Origin: Egerieousia sp036639755
Lineage (GTDB): Bacteria; Bacteroidota; Bacteroidia; Bacteroidales; UBA932
Direction: 5' to 3'
DNA length: 64,000 bases
NCBI GenBank assembly: GCA_036639755.1
Contig: JAVWIB010000001.1
Coordinates: forward strand, 1-64,000
Position numbers and translations under genes: made by a program. The notes under the pieces are model-generated. The model did no database searches, was not told the DNA's origin, and saw only the letters and a program-made list of their open reading frames with translations. This document shows positions 36,696 through 44,569 of this stretch, one piece after another; the first letter of the stretch is position 1, and every line of letters starts with the position of its first letter.

Positions 36696-37175
36696 TCAGA
36701 TATTGCTTATAAACTCAACAAAACGCACTCCGTATATATGGTATAGTACAATCCACATGGCAAAACGGACTGCTTTTCCTACTAACATATAAATGGCACA
36801 TTTGGTAAAATTTAATTTATAGAAGCCCAATCCAAGGGCAAAAATATCTCCCACAAACGGAGCCCAACTGAGAAAAGCCAACAAGGCTCCGTATTTATCA
36901 ATTTTGGATTTTTGTCGTTCCAGACTCTCTTTTGAGATTCTGAGCCATTTTTCTATCCACTCCCATTTTCCAAGATAGCCCAGATAGTAGGAGGTAAGAC
37001 CGCCCAGCCAGTTTCCCAACGTTGCACTCATAAAGGAGATAAGCGGATCGCCTCCGGCCACCAGAATCCCTATAATTAAAAACTCGGAACTAAACGGAAT
37101 AACCGTAGCTGCCAGAAAGGTCCCGATAAACAATCCCCAATACCCAAAATCCTGTAAAAATGCCATTTCTTCCAT
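36696..37175 (-). CDS. YqaA-family (DedA-related) membrane protein
   Basis: Inner-membrane protein of 159 aa with about four membrane segments. Features of the DedA/VTT superfamily are GLFIGTFLAATVIPFSSEFL (a membrane-dipping segment with Pro), GNWLGGLTSYYLGYLGK and LSWAPFVGDIFALGLGFYK. DedA proteins flip phospholipids or carrier lipids; for YqaA this is an inference. It is co-directional with tadA, 6 bases away. Confidence 0.85.
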   Translation of the reverse strand: MEEMAFLQDFGYWGLFIGTFLAATVIPFSSEFLIIGILVAGGDPLISFMSATLGNWLGGLTSYYLGYLGKWEWIEKWLRISKESLERQKSKIDKYGALLAFLSWAPFVGDIFALGLGFYKLNFTKCAIYMLVGKAVRFAMWIVLYHIYGVRFVEFISNI

Positions 37176-37181
37176 AAAAAG

Positions 37182-37631
37182 CTATCTTTTATTTCTAAAA
37201 AACCGGGTAACTATCTCTCCGCATTCTTGCTGCAGTATCCCGGCCGTAACCTCGGTTTTGGGGTGCATAAGTTTTGGGGAGAAAAGAGAAAAGCCCCTTT
37301 TGGTATCGGAAGCCCCATATACAACTCTTTTTACTTGCGCCCAAGCTAACGCTGCGGCACACATGGGACATGGTTCTATTGTAACATACAACGTACACAA
37401 ATTAAGATATTTACCTCCAAGATAAGATGCAGCCATGGTAATTGCCTGCATCTCGGCATGGGCCGTAGGGTCATTCAAGGTTTCGGTGAGATTGTATGCG
37501 CGGGCAATAATGCGTCCCTCGCACACAACAACCGCTCCAATCGGAACCTCGTCTTTATCAAGTGCTTTAGAGGCCTCTTTCAAGGCCTCCTGCATAAATT
37601 TTATATCGGAATTCGTATTTAAATCCATCAT
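37182..37631 (-). CDS. tadA: tRNA adenosine/nucleoside deaminase
   Basis: Zinc-dependent deaminase of 149 aa with the CDA signatures THAEMQAI (zinc His and catalytic Glu) and TIEPCPMCAAAL (two zinc cysteines). Bacterial TadA converts A34 to inosine in tRNA-Arg(ACG); close relatives act on free guanine. YGASDTKRGFSLFSPKLMHP fits the TadA group. A second ATG one codon in is an equally good start. Middle gene of the nhaD-tadA-yqaA run. Confidence 0.88.
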   Translation of the reverse strand: MMDLNTNSDIKFMQEALKEASKALDKDEVPIGAVVVCEGRIIARAYNLTETLNDPTAHAEMQAITMAASYLGGKYLNLCTLYVTIEPCPMCAAALAWAQVKRVVYGASDTKRGFSLFSPKLMHPKTEVTAGILQQECGEIVTRFFRNKR

Positions 37632-37651
37632 CTTTGTTTAGAATAATCCAA

Positions 37652-39031
37652 TTAAAACAGCAGCCAGTACACTCCGGCACCTGCCATATAACTAATTAAC
37701 AGTAAAAGAGTAAATCTCTTAAAATAATATCCGAATGAGATTTTTTCCAGTCCCATTACTGTTACGCCGGCTGCCGATCCAATAATAAGGATACTACCAC
37801 CGGTTACTGCACAATATGCAAGGAATGTCCAGAAGCTTCCGTTTATCATAAATTCTCCCGTAGCGGTAATCGGATACATACCCATTGAGGCAGATACAAG
37901 TGCCACGTTATCTAAAAACGAAGAACAGAGACCCAATACCAGAGCAATTACATTTGGGTTTGAGAATGTGGAGTTAAAGAAATTAGCCATAATGGCAAGC
38001 TGTCCCGATGCATTCAGTGCTTGTACCGACATTAAAATTCCCAAGAAGAAGAAAATAGTAGTGACATCTATTCTTGAGAACACACGGCTTACCCTAAGGT
38101 TCTGCATATCTGCATCCAGACTATCTGCATACCGTCTGTCTGTAATCACCCATAAAATTACAAGTCCCAGCAGAACACCCATAAATGGAGGAAGATCAAA
38201 TACAGACTGCAACACAGGTACCAGAGCCAGAGAAGACATGCCAATAATGAGAACTTTCTTCCTTACTTTGGAGTCTATTTTTAAATAGACATCATCCTCC
38301 GAGCGTAAAGTCATTCTCTGAACAAGCCCCTCTTTAGGGAGCATAAATGTTACGGCAATTAACGGTATCAGCACCATGACTACCGCCGGCAGAAAAACAT
38401 GGGTAATCTGATGTGTAACCGTAAGGTTGCCTCCTGTCCAGAGCAGCAAAGTGGTCACATCACCTATCGGTGACCAAGAACCGCCGGCATTGGCCGCAAC
38501 AATAATCATACAGGAATAAATAAGCCTCTCCGCCTTTTCAGGAATAAGTTTTCGAGCAATAGCCACCACAACAATTACCGTTGCAAGATTCCCCAGCAAG
38601 GGTGACATAAAAAATGTTATAAGAGAAAGGATCCATAGCAACTTCCTTTTTTTATGTGTTTTAATAGAGTGGGTAATAACATCAAACCCTCCATGACTAT
38701 CTATAAGGTCTATGATTGCCATAGATGCCATTACAAAGAATAAGGTGGTTGAAACATCACCCAATGCCTCCACAATCGTAAACTCTATAAACTTATAAGC
38801 CTGATCAAATGTATCCAACTGAGCAAAAGCAGGGAACGCTATCTTAAAACTTTCCAGGAACTCGGGCGGATGCATCGTATAAATACTAACAGCATCTACC
38901 AGAAAGATAAACCATAGAAGAATACACATTCCGACAGCGGTAGCCGCTTTATTTACTTTAATAACATCTTCAAGAGCAATTGCCAGAATACCCAGAATAA
39001 AAACTACCGGCATTAAATAGTACAAAATCAT
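37652..39031 (-). CDS. nhaD: NhaD-family Na+/H+ antiporter
   Basis: Inner-membrane sodium/proton antiporter of 459 aa with about 11-13 membrane segments, IT superfamily. Diagnostic pieces are ATVIVVVAIARKLIPEK, then the polar stretch NAGGSWSPIGDVTTLLLW, and LGLCSSFLDNVALVSASMGM in the second half, where the Asp-Asn pair is likely ion-binding. It has its own -7 box and is followed by tadA and yqaA. Confidence 0.92.
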   Translation of the reverse strand: MILYYLMPVVFILGILAIALEDVIKVNKAATAVGMCILLWFIFLVDAVSIYTMHPPEFLESFKIAFPAFAQLDTFDQAYKFIEFTIVEALGDVSTTLFFVMASMAIIDLIDSHGGFDVITHSIKTHKKRKLLWILSLITFFMSPLLGNLATVIVVVAIARKLIPEKAERLIYSCMIIVAANAGGSWSPIGDVTTLLLWTGGNLTVTHQITHVFLPAVVMVLIPLIAVTFMLPKEGLVQRMTLRSEDDVYLKIDSKVRKKVLIIGMSSLALVPVLQSVFDLPPFMGVLLGLVILWVITDRRYADSLDADMQNLRVSRVFSRIDVTTIFFFLGILMSVQALNASGQLAIMANFFNSTFSNPNVIALVLGLCSSFLDNVALVSASMGMYPITATGEFMINGSFWTFLAYCAVTGGSILIIGSAAGVTVMGLEKISFGYYFKRFTLLLLISYMAGAGVYWLLF

Positions 39032-39070
39032 ATTTTTTAGTTTATAGTTTATCTCTTAGTTTGCGGTTTT

Positions 39071-39078
39071 GCAAAGAT
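39071..39078 (-). promoter_or_regulatory. -7 promoter box of nhaD
   Basis: The minus-strand sequence TATCTTTG fits TAnnTTTG, 39 bases before the nhaD start. A TTTG at 39097-39094 gives a short 15-base spacer. Confidence 0.5.
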
Positions 39079-39100
39079 AAACTTTTTTTTGAAACAAACT

Positions 39101-39142
39101 CTGCCATTTTGACATAGCACCGCTTTGGCATCCATTTTGCCA
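39101..39142 (+). promoter_or_regulatory. Candidate regulatory region of groESL with sigma-54-like element
   Basis: Two related pieces lie 53-94 bases before groES: TGCCATTTTGACA (39101-39113) and TGGCATCCATTTTGCCA (39126-39142), sharing CCATTTTG. The second is an inverted repeat (TGGCA/TGCCA) and also fits the -24/-12 sigma-54 pattern with correct GG-GC spacing (GG 39127-39128, GC 39139-39140). No CIRCE element and no TAnnTTTG box are present. Its role is inferred. Confidence 0.35.
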
Positions 39143-39194
39143 GTTCCTAAGGACAATCTTATAAAAATATACTAACAATTTTAAATATAAAGCT

Positions 39195-39464
39195 ATGAAT
39201 ATAAAACCATTAGCAGATAGAGTACTTGTAGAGCCAAAAGAGGCGGAAACAAAGACAGCCAGCGGGTTATTTATCCCCGATACCGCAAAAGAAAAACCTA
39301 TGGAAGGTAAAATTTTAGCTGTTGGTTCCGGCAAAAAAGATGAGCCTATGGAATTAAAAGCAGGTGACAATGTTTTATACGGCAAATACGCCGGTACAGA
39401 GATTAATGTGGACGGGAAGTCTTATATGATTATGCGTCAAAGCGACATTCTTGCTATTATATAA
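39195..39464 (+). CDS. groES: Co-chaperonin GroES
   Basis: Heptameric lid of the GroEL chaperonin, 89 aa. Start MNIKPLADRVLVEPKEAE, mobile-loop region TASGLFIPDTAKEKPMEGKI, and the second strand pair GDNVLYGKYAGTEI are all typical. It lies 103 bases before groEL on the same strand, forming the usual groESL operon. Confidence 0.97.
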   Translation: MNIKPLADRVLVEPKEAETKTASGLFIPDTAKEKPMEGKILAVGSGKKDEPMELKAGDNVLYGKYAGTEINVDGKSYMIMRQSDILAII

Positions 39465-39567
39465 AATTTTATTTTTGGCGTTATGCTCATTTTATATAAC
39501 CGCATATTTTAATTTTTTAATTCCCATTATCGGGATACTATTTTGACAATTTTAAAATAAAAACAAT

Positions 39568-41202
39568 ATGGCTAAAGAGATAAAATTCAATATGGAAGCC
39601 CGCAACCTTATGAAAGAAGGTGCGGATGCACTTGCAAATGCAGTGAAAGTTACACTTGGTCCAAAAGGACGTAATGTTGTGCTTGACAAGAAATTTGGTG
39701 CTCCACAAATTACCAAAGATGGTGTTACTGTTGCTAAAGAGATTGAGCTGGAAGACAGATTCCAGAACATGGGTGCACAAATGGTAAAAGAGGTTGCTTC
39801 AAAAACCAACGATCAGGCCGGTGACGGTACAACTACCGCAACCGTACTTGCACAAGCAATTATTAACGTAGGTCTTAAAAACGTAACAGCCGGAGCAAAC
39901 CCTATGGATTTAAAACGCGGTATAGACAAAGCTGTTGAGTCGGTTGTTGCAAGCCTGAAGCAACAAAGCAAATCGGTTGGTGACGACTATTCAAAAATTG
40001 AACAGGTTGGAACCATCTCTGCAAACGGGGATGCTTATATTGGGAAACTGATTGCAGATGCAATGGGCAAAGTTAAAAAAGAGGGCGTTATTACCGTAGA
40101 GGAGGCAAAAGGGACTACTACAGAGGTGAAAATTGTAGAGGGAATGCAGTTTGACAGAGGATATATCTCCCCTTACTTTATGACCAATCCCGATAAAATG
40201 GAGGCCGTTATGGAGCAACCTGCCATCCTTATCACCGATAAAAAAATCTCTTCTATGAAAGATCTTCTTCCTATTCTTGAACCAATTGCAAGAGAGGGAA
40301 AATCTTTGGTTATTATTGCAGAAGATGTAGATGGAGAGGCTCTTACAACATTGGTTGTTAATCGCTTGCGCGGAACTCTGAAAGTGGCAGCCGTAAAAGC
40401 TCCCGGCTTTGGCGATAGAAGGAAAGAGATGTTACAAGATATCGCAACCCTTACAGGGGGTATGGTAATTTCGGAGGAAAGAGGCTTTACGTTGGAAAAT
40501 ATGACTCCGGAGATGCTTGGAAAGGCAGAGAAGATTACCATTGATAAAGAGAATACCACCGTTGTAAACGGTGCAGGCGATAAAAAAGCCATTGAAGACA
40601 GAGTTGCTCAGATAAAAAAACAAATTGCAACCACCACCAGTGATTACGATAGAGAGAAACTTCAGGAGCGTCTTGCAAAACTGGCAGGCGGTGTTGCGGT
40701 TCTTTATGTTGGGGCAGCATCGGAAGTTGAACTAAAAGAGAAAAAAGATCGTGTGGAAGATGCTTTAAGCGCAACTCGTGCAGCGGTAGAAGAGGGAATT
40801 GTAGCAGGCGGCGGAGTAGCATACATCAGAGCAATTGAGTCTTTGAAAAAGATAAAAGCAGACAATGAAGACGAGCAAACCGGAATTCATATTATTGCCC
40901 GCGCCATTGAAGAACCTTTACGAATCATTTGCGCAAATGCAGGTATAGAGGGAAGTGTTGTTATTCAAAAGGTAAAAGAGGGAAAAGACGATTTTGGTTA
41001 CAATGCCCGCACAGATGTTTACGAGCACCTTCTTGCAACCGGAGTTATTGATCCAACCAAAGTATCCCGTATAGCTTTGGAGAATGCCGCATCGGTAGCA
41101 GGCATGTTCCTAACCACCGAGTGCGTAATAGCAGATAAGAAAGAGGAAAATCCAATGCCGGCAATGCCACCTATGGGCGGCGGAATGGGCGGAATGATGT
41201 AG
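39568..41202 (+). CDS. groEL: Chaperonin GroEL
   Basis: 60-kDa chaperonin ring subunit, 544 aa, full length. ATP-site motifs TLGPKGRNVVLDK and NDQAGDGTTTATVLAQ lie near 30-50 and 80-95, and the C-terminus ends in the flexible GGGMGGMM tail. Codon use is strongly biased, as expected for a highly expressed gene. It is followed by a strong terminator. Confidence 0.98.
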   Translation: MAKEIKFNMEARNLMKEGADALANAVKVTLGPKGRNVVLDKKFGAPQITKDGVTVAKEIELEDRFQNMGAQMVKEVASKTNDQAGDGTTTATVLAQAIINVGLKNVTAGANPMDLKRGIDKAVESVVASLKQQSKSVGDDYSKIEQVGTISANGDAYIGKLIADAMGKVKKEGVITVEEAKGTTTEVKIVEGMQFDRGYISPYFMTNPDKMEAVMEQPAILITDKKISSMKDLLPILEPIAREGKSLVIIAEDVDGEALTTLVVNRLRGTLKVAAVKAPGFGDRRKEMLQDIATLTGGMVISEERGFTLENMTPEMLGKAEKITIDKENTTVVNGAGDKKAIEDRVAQIKKQIATTTSDYDREKLQERLAKLAGGVAVLYVGAASEVELKEKKDRVEDALSATRAAVEEGIVAGGGVAYIRAIESLKKIKADNEDEQTGIHIIARAIEEPLRIICANAGIEGSVVIQKVKEGKDDFGYNARTDVYEHLLATGVIDPTKVSRIALENAASVAGMFLTTECVIADKKEENPMPAMPPMGGGMGGMM

Positions 41203-41233
41203 TATTTAAACAATGTATTTTTGTATAATAAGC

Positions 41234-41270
41234 AACTCCCGGTAGAAATTTTTCTATCGGGAGTTTTTAT
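41234..41270 (+). terminator. Rho-independent terminator of groESL
   Basis: A stem of about 15 bp (41234-41248 with 41251-41265, one mismatch or wobble pair) has a very short loop and a trailing T-run, 31 bases after the groEL stop. Confidence 0.85.
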
Positions 41271-41335
41271 GGTACGCCCGGACCAATCGCGGTACAATTC
41301 TTGGGACTATATCCGTAAAATTAAATTCTATAATT

Positions 41336-41782
41336 ATGTTAAAACAAGGTGATAAAGCACCCCATTTTGAGGGGCCGGATCAAAACGGAAATATGGTTAA
41401 ACTCACGGATTTTATAGGTAAAAAACTTGTGTTATATTTTTATCCAAAAGACAGTACTCCCGGATGTACGGCTGAGGCCTGTGATTTGCGGGATAATTAC
41501 AAACGGTTTCTGGAAAAAGGGTACGCAGTACTAGGGATAAGCAAAGATTCAGAGCAATCGCACCGCAAATTTATTGAGAAATACAATCTGCCGTTTCCCC
41601 TTATTTCAGATGTGCAAACTTCAATTATGCAGTCCTACGAAAGTTGGGGCAAGAAAAAATTCATGGGTCGGGAATTTATGGGAACTCTCCGCAGAACCTT
41701 TGTAATAAACGAACAAGGAATTATTGAGCAGATGATAGACAAAGTAGACACCAAAGCTCATACGGCTCAGATACTCAAATAG
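41336..41782 (+). CDS. bcp: Thioredoxin-dependent peroxiredoxin, Bcp/PrxQ type
   Basis: Thiol peroxidase of 148 aa that reduces hydroperoxides in the cytoplasm. The start MLKQGDKAPHFEGPDQNG, the peroxidatic and resolving cysteines in STPGCTAEACDLRDNY (CxxxxC, near 46 and 51), and the downstream FMGREFMGTLRRTFVI are characteristic of Bcp. It is followed by a LUD gene after 16 bases on the same strand. Confidence 0.93.
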   Translation: MLKQGDKAPHFEGPDQNGNMVKLTDFIGKKLVLYFYPKDSTPGCTAEACDLRDNYKRFLEKGYAVLGISKDSEQSHRKFIEKYNLPFPLISDVQTSIMQSYESWGKKKFMGREFMGTLRRTFVINEQGIIEQMIDKVDTKAHTAQILK

Positions 41783-41798
41783 CAAAGCTGCAATACAT

Positions 41799-42470
41799 AT
41801 GAATCAGACTGTCAATAACTTAGAAAAACATGGATTTCAGGTAATTTCTGCAAAGGATAAAGCACAGGCAGAAGAGATTCTACATAAGCTGTTTAATTCT
41901 TTCCTAACAAAATATCAGGCAGAACAACTGCAACAGAAGCCGGTGGTCTCTTATGGAGACTCCCTTACACTCTATCAAATAAATAACTATACGGCAGGCA
42001 ATAAAGGGATTCTGGATTATTTGAGGCAGCATCCCGATATACAATTTCTGGATGGGTTCCAAAAAGAGGATGATCGGGAAACCAAATTAGAAATTAGACG
42101 TAAGGCCGTTTTATCGGATTTTTACATTACCGGGGTTAATGCCATAAGTTCAAGTGGTGCGTTGTATTGGGTAGATATGGTTGGGAATAGGGTTGCAAGT
42201 GTTAGTATAGGGGCAAAGGAAGTGGTTATTGTATCGGGAATCAATAAGATTGTCCCTACGGAATCCGATATGCACAACCGGGTCAGGACAATTGCCGCAC
42301 CGCTGAATATTGCCCGCCATCCGGGATTTAGAACCCCTTGCGCAAAAACAGGATTTTGTATGGATTGCAGTTCTCCCGATAGAATCTGTAATGTGCGGCT
42401 CACCATGGATCGATGTTATCCGGCCGGCCGCATTACGGTTGTGCTTATTGAGGAAAACCTTGGTTTATAG
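41799..42470 (+). CDS. LUD-domain protein (LutC/YkgG-like)
   Basis: Protein of 223 aa with the LUD (DUF162) fold: VNAISSSGALYWVDMVGNRV, then VVIVSGINKIVPTESD and a cysteine-bearing C-terminal segment (TPCAKTGFCMDCSSPDRICN). Multi-gene LUD relatives (LutABC) oxidise lactate; stand-alone versions like this are of unknown function, and no lutA/lutB is adjacent. The four clustered cysteines near 190-205 could bind a metal. Confidence 0.8.
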   Translation: MNQTVNNLEKHGFQVISAKDKAQAEEILHKLFNSFLTKYQAEQLQQKPVVSYGDSLTLYQINNYTAGNKGILDYLRQHPDIQFLDGFQKEDDRETKLEIRRKAVLSDFYITGVNAISSSGALYWVDMVGNRVASVSIGAKEVVIVSGINKIVPTESDMHNRVRTIAAPLNIARHPGFRTPCAKTGFCMDCSSPDRICNVRLTMDRCYPAGRITVVLIEENLGL

Positions 42471-42484
42471 CCTACTAAATAAAC

Positions 42485-43120
42485 TTACCCTACCAACCAA
42501 ACCAGGACGTGGTCTTCAAAGACCTCGTATTCCAGTTTAAATTCCTCTTCCGAGCCGTCTTTGTTAATAAAGACAGCTTCAATGTCGCCCTCCTCACGGG
42601 GGTTAAATTTCTCAATCTCCATTTGTTTGGCAAAATCAACGCCATGCTGGCTCATCCTTTTGTACATTGCCTCTTTGGCGCACCAATAGATTGCCAGCTG
42701 GAGATTACGGTTTTTATCGGTGAGATCCTCCCGTTCCTCCTGAGAAAGGGCTTTTTTCTCAACAGAAGAAAAATCTCGGTTAATGCTTTCAATATCAATA
42801 CCAACATCCTCCGTTGGGTGGGTAATGATGGAGACAAAGCGGGTGGTGTGGGTTATACTTATGTGGGTAAGGTTATTCTGAATAAACGGACTGCCGTTAT
42901 CATGGTGTCCCAGATAAACCTTATCATTAAATACCGTATTCAGCAAAGCCCTAACGGCCAGTTTTTCCTGTCGGCGAGCTCCGCTTTTTATAATAAACAG
43001 CTCCTCTAATTCTTCATTAGGAATCGAAATAATATTCAATAGCTCTTCCTCGCTTTCCGTTATCTCCCACACGGAGATTTCTGCACCGTTTTTTAATTCT
43101 TTTCTAAAATAAAGGCCCAT
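42485..43120 (-). CDS. 4'-phosphopantetheinyl transferase superfamily protein
   Basis: Protein of 211 aa of the Sfp-like type, which transfers phosphopantetheine from CoA to carrier proteins. The metal/CoA motif is VGIDIESINRDFSSVEKKAL (about 105-125), the second motif AIYWCAKEAMYKRM (about 142-155), and the upstream HISITHTTRFVSII is also typical. It begins 1 base after the gldE-like gene, so the two are co-transcribed. Target carrier proteins are not visible here. Confidence 0.88.
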   Translation of the reverse strand: MGLYFRKELKNGAEISVWEITESEEELLNIISIPNEELEELFIIKSGARRQEKLAVRALLNTVFNDKVYLGHHDNGSPFIQNNLTHISITHTTRFVSIITHPTEDVGIDIESINRDFSSVEKKALSQEEREDLTDKNRNLQLAIYWCAKEAMYKRMSQHGVDFAKQMEIEKFNPREEGDIEAVFINKDGSEEEFKLEYEVFEDHVLVWLVG

Positions 43121-43121
43121 T

Positions 43122-44192
43122 TTATATGTTCTTTTTTATTTGTCTTTTAAACTGATTCGGCTCGTTTCCTACTTGCTCTTCAAAGTCGCTTTCATCCACA
43201 ATTTCACCCACAATTTCTTCCAGAATATCTTCCAGTGTTACAATGCCGTCTGTCCCTCCATATTCATCTACAACAACAGCCAGATGCATTTTCTTGTTCC
43301 GGAATTCTTCCAGAAGATCATTTATTTTTTTACTCCCGGGTACATAATATGCCTCCCGGATGTGCTCTTTCCAGCTAAAATTCTCTTTCCCCTCTTTTAA
43401 CAGGTACGGCAACATATCTTTTATATAAAGGAATCCTTTTATATCATCCAGATCTTCCTTATAAACCGGAAGCCGTGAAAATCCGCAATGAATGGCCGTA
43501 TTTATAACCTGCTCGTTGGTAAATTCAATATCAAGAGCCACTACGTCTACCCGCGGTTTCATGATTTTTCGGACATCGGTTGTAGGGAGATTCACAATCC
43601 CTTTAAGAATCCGCTTCTCCTCGCTTGTACTTGCTGTGGCAATATCTACCGCCTCCGATAATTCCTTTAAGGTTATCTCGCCCCTTAGCGGAATGTTATG
43701 TGTCACCTTGTTGGCAAAACGGCTCATCAGATAATTAAACGGGCGGGTAAGAGGGCTTAAAAAGATAATTGGAGCACTCATGAATTTGGCAAAGCGTACG
43801 GGAGCATAAGCCGCCAGTACTTTAGGAAGGACTTCGCCAAAAAGGACAAGGATAAATGTAACAAAAAGAGTACTCACAAAAAACTCCAGTACGGGATGTC
43901 CTTCAAAATTAAACAGGAGAGAAAGTAATACAGTAGAGAGAAGTACAATAAGTATGTTTACTAAATTATTAGCCTGAAGGATGGATCCCAGTAAATAATC
44001 AGGATTACCTAATAATCTTAGAACCATGGTACTACGCTTGTCATTCGATTTTTTAAGGGAATCTATCTGCTTGGGAGAAAGCGAAAAGAATGCAACCTCA
44101 CTGCCCGAGATAAGGGCCGAACAAACCAAAAGAAGGATTAAACTAATCCCCAAACACAAAAAAGCTATTGTAATACTACTGGGAGGTTCCAA
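43122..44192 (-). CDS. gldE: GldE-like CNNM/CBS membrane protein, short C-terminus
   Basis: Inner-membrane protein of 356 aa of the CorC/HlyC-related CNNM family; in Flavobacterium the homologue GldE is tied to gliding and type IX secretion. It has an N-terminal CNNM (DUF21) domain with about four membrane segments (1-180), followed by two CBS motifs (about 200-325, with VVDEYGGTDGIVTLEDILEEIV). Relatives usually continue about 75 residues with a CorC_HlyC domain; here the protein stops at EPNQFKRQIKKNI, and the next gene starts one base later. The gldE name is by family and by the neighbouring transferase gene. Confidence 0.8.
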   Translation of the reverse strand: MEPPSSITIAFLCLGISLILLLVCSALISGSEVAFFSLSPKQIDSLKKSNDKRSTMVLRLLGNPDYLLGSILQANNLVNILIVLLSTVLLSLLFNFEGHPVLEFFVSTLFVTFILVLFGEVLPKVLAAYAPVRFAKFMSAPIIFLSPLTRPFNYLMSRFANKVTHNIPLRGEITLKELSEAVDIATASTSEEKRILKGIVNLPTTDVRKIMKPRVDVVALDIEFTNEQVINTAIHCGFSRLPVYKEDLDDIKGFLYIKDMLPYLLKEGKENFSWKEHIREAYYVPGSKKINDLLEEFRNKKMHLAVVVDEYGGTDGIVTLEDILEEIVGEIVDESDFEEQVGNEPNQFKRQIKKNI

Positions 44193-44218
44193 TTTAATGA
44201 TAATGTTGGTTTATGGCG

Positions 44219-44226
44219 CAAATATA
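44219..44226 (-). promoter_or_regulatory. -7 promoter box of gldE
   Basis: The minus-strand sequence TATATTTG fits TAnnTTTG, 26 bases before the gldE start. Confidence 0.5.
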
Positions 44227-44384
44227 AATAAAATAAGTGGAATAGCACCATATCCCCAAATAGAATATTTTTGCCGGGTGACAATGGAAAAGGGAAAAGA
44301 TTGTGTTCTCTTTGCCGTGTTGGTAGTAGGAACAATGTTATCAGGTGTGTTTGAGGATAAGAATTTGTTTCTTTTATGTAAAAA

Positions 44385-44415
44385 TTTGGAGTGAAAAATT
44401 TTTTGTATATCTTTG
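44385..44415 (+). promoter_or_regulatory. Bacteroidota promoter of tRNA-Gln
   Basis: TTTG (44385-44388), exactly 19 bases, then TATCTTTG (44408-44415): a full consensus match. Transcription should start only a few bases before the tRNA. Confidence 0.7.
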
Positions 44416-44427
44416 CGCTCTCAAAAC

Positions 44428-44498
44428 TGAGATATGGTGTAATGGTAGCACTACTGATTTTGGTTCAGTCAGTCCAGGTTCGAATCCTGGTATCTCAA
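44428..44498 (+). tRNA. tRNA-Gln (anticodon UUG)
   Basis: A 71-nt cloverleaf: acceptor TGAGATA/TATCTCA, D arm with GGTGTAATGGTAGCA, anticodon loop holding TTG between CTGAT and GTCAG-side bases, and T arm CCAGGTTCGAATCCTGG. CCA is not encoded. Confidence 0.95.
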
Positions 44499-44501
44499 CA
44501 T

Positions 44502-44533
44502 AAAGGGCTAATTCTTATGGAGTTGGCCCTTTT
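44502..44533 (+). terminator. Terminator after tRNA-Gln
   Basis: A 10-bp stem (aaagggctaa 44502-44511 with ttggcccttt 44523-44532, one G-U pair) starts 4 bases after the tRNA. Confidence 0.65.
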
Positions 44534-44569
44534 GCTCTGTATTGGTATTCGTTAAATTTAGAAAAATAT

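Noticed and set aside
39514..39545. Small inverted repeat (tccc...ggga) between groES and groEL that might be a regulatory RNA element.
   Set aside because: Only four paired bases with a short loop in an A/T-rich spacer; far too weak.
18764..42382. The 10-mer CTATCGGGAG recurs at 18764, 41254, and on the other strand at 32918 and 42373, partly in terminator stems.
   Set aside because: TCCCGAT is a favoured Pro-Asp/Ser-Arg coding word in this genome and the copies have no shared flanks, so a dispersed repeat family is not supported.
44026..44394. A 122-codon plus-strand ORF across the gldE start and the gap before tRNA-Gln.
   Set aside because: Half is antisense to gldE's first membrane segment and the rest is A/T-rich spacer that includes gldE's promoter and the -33 box of tRNA-Gln.
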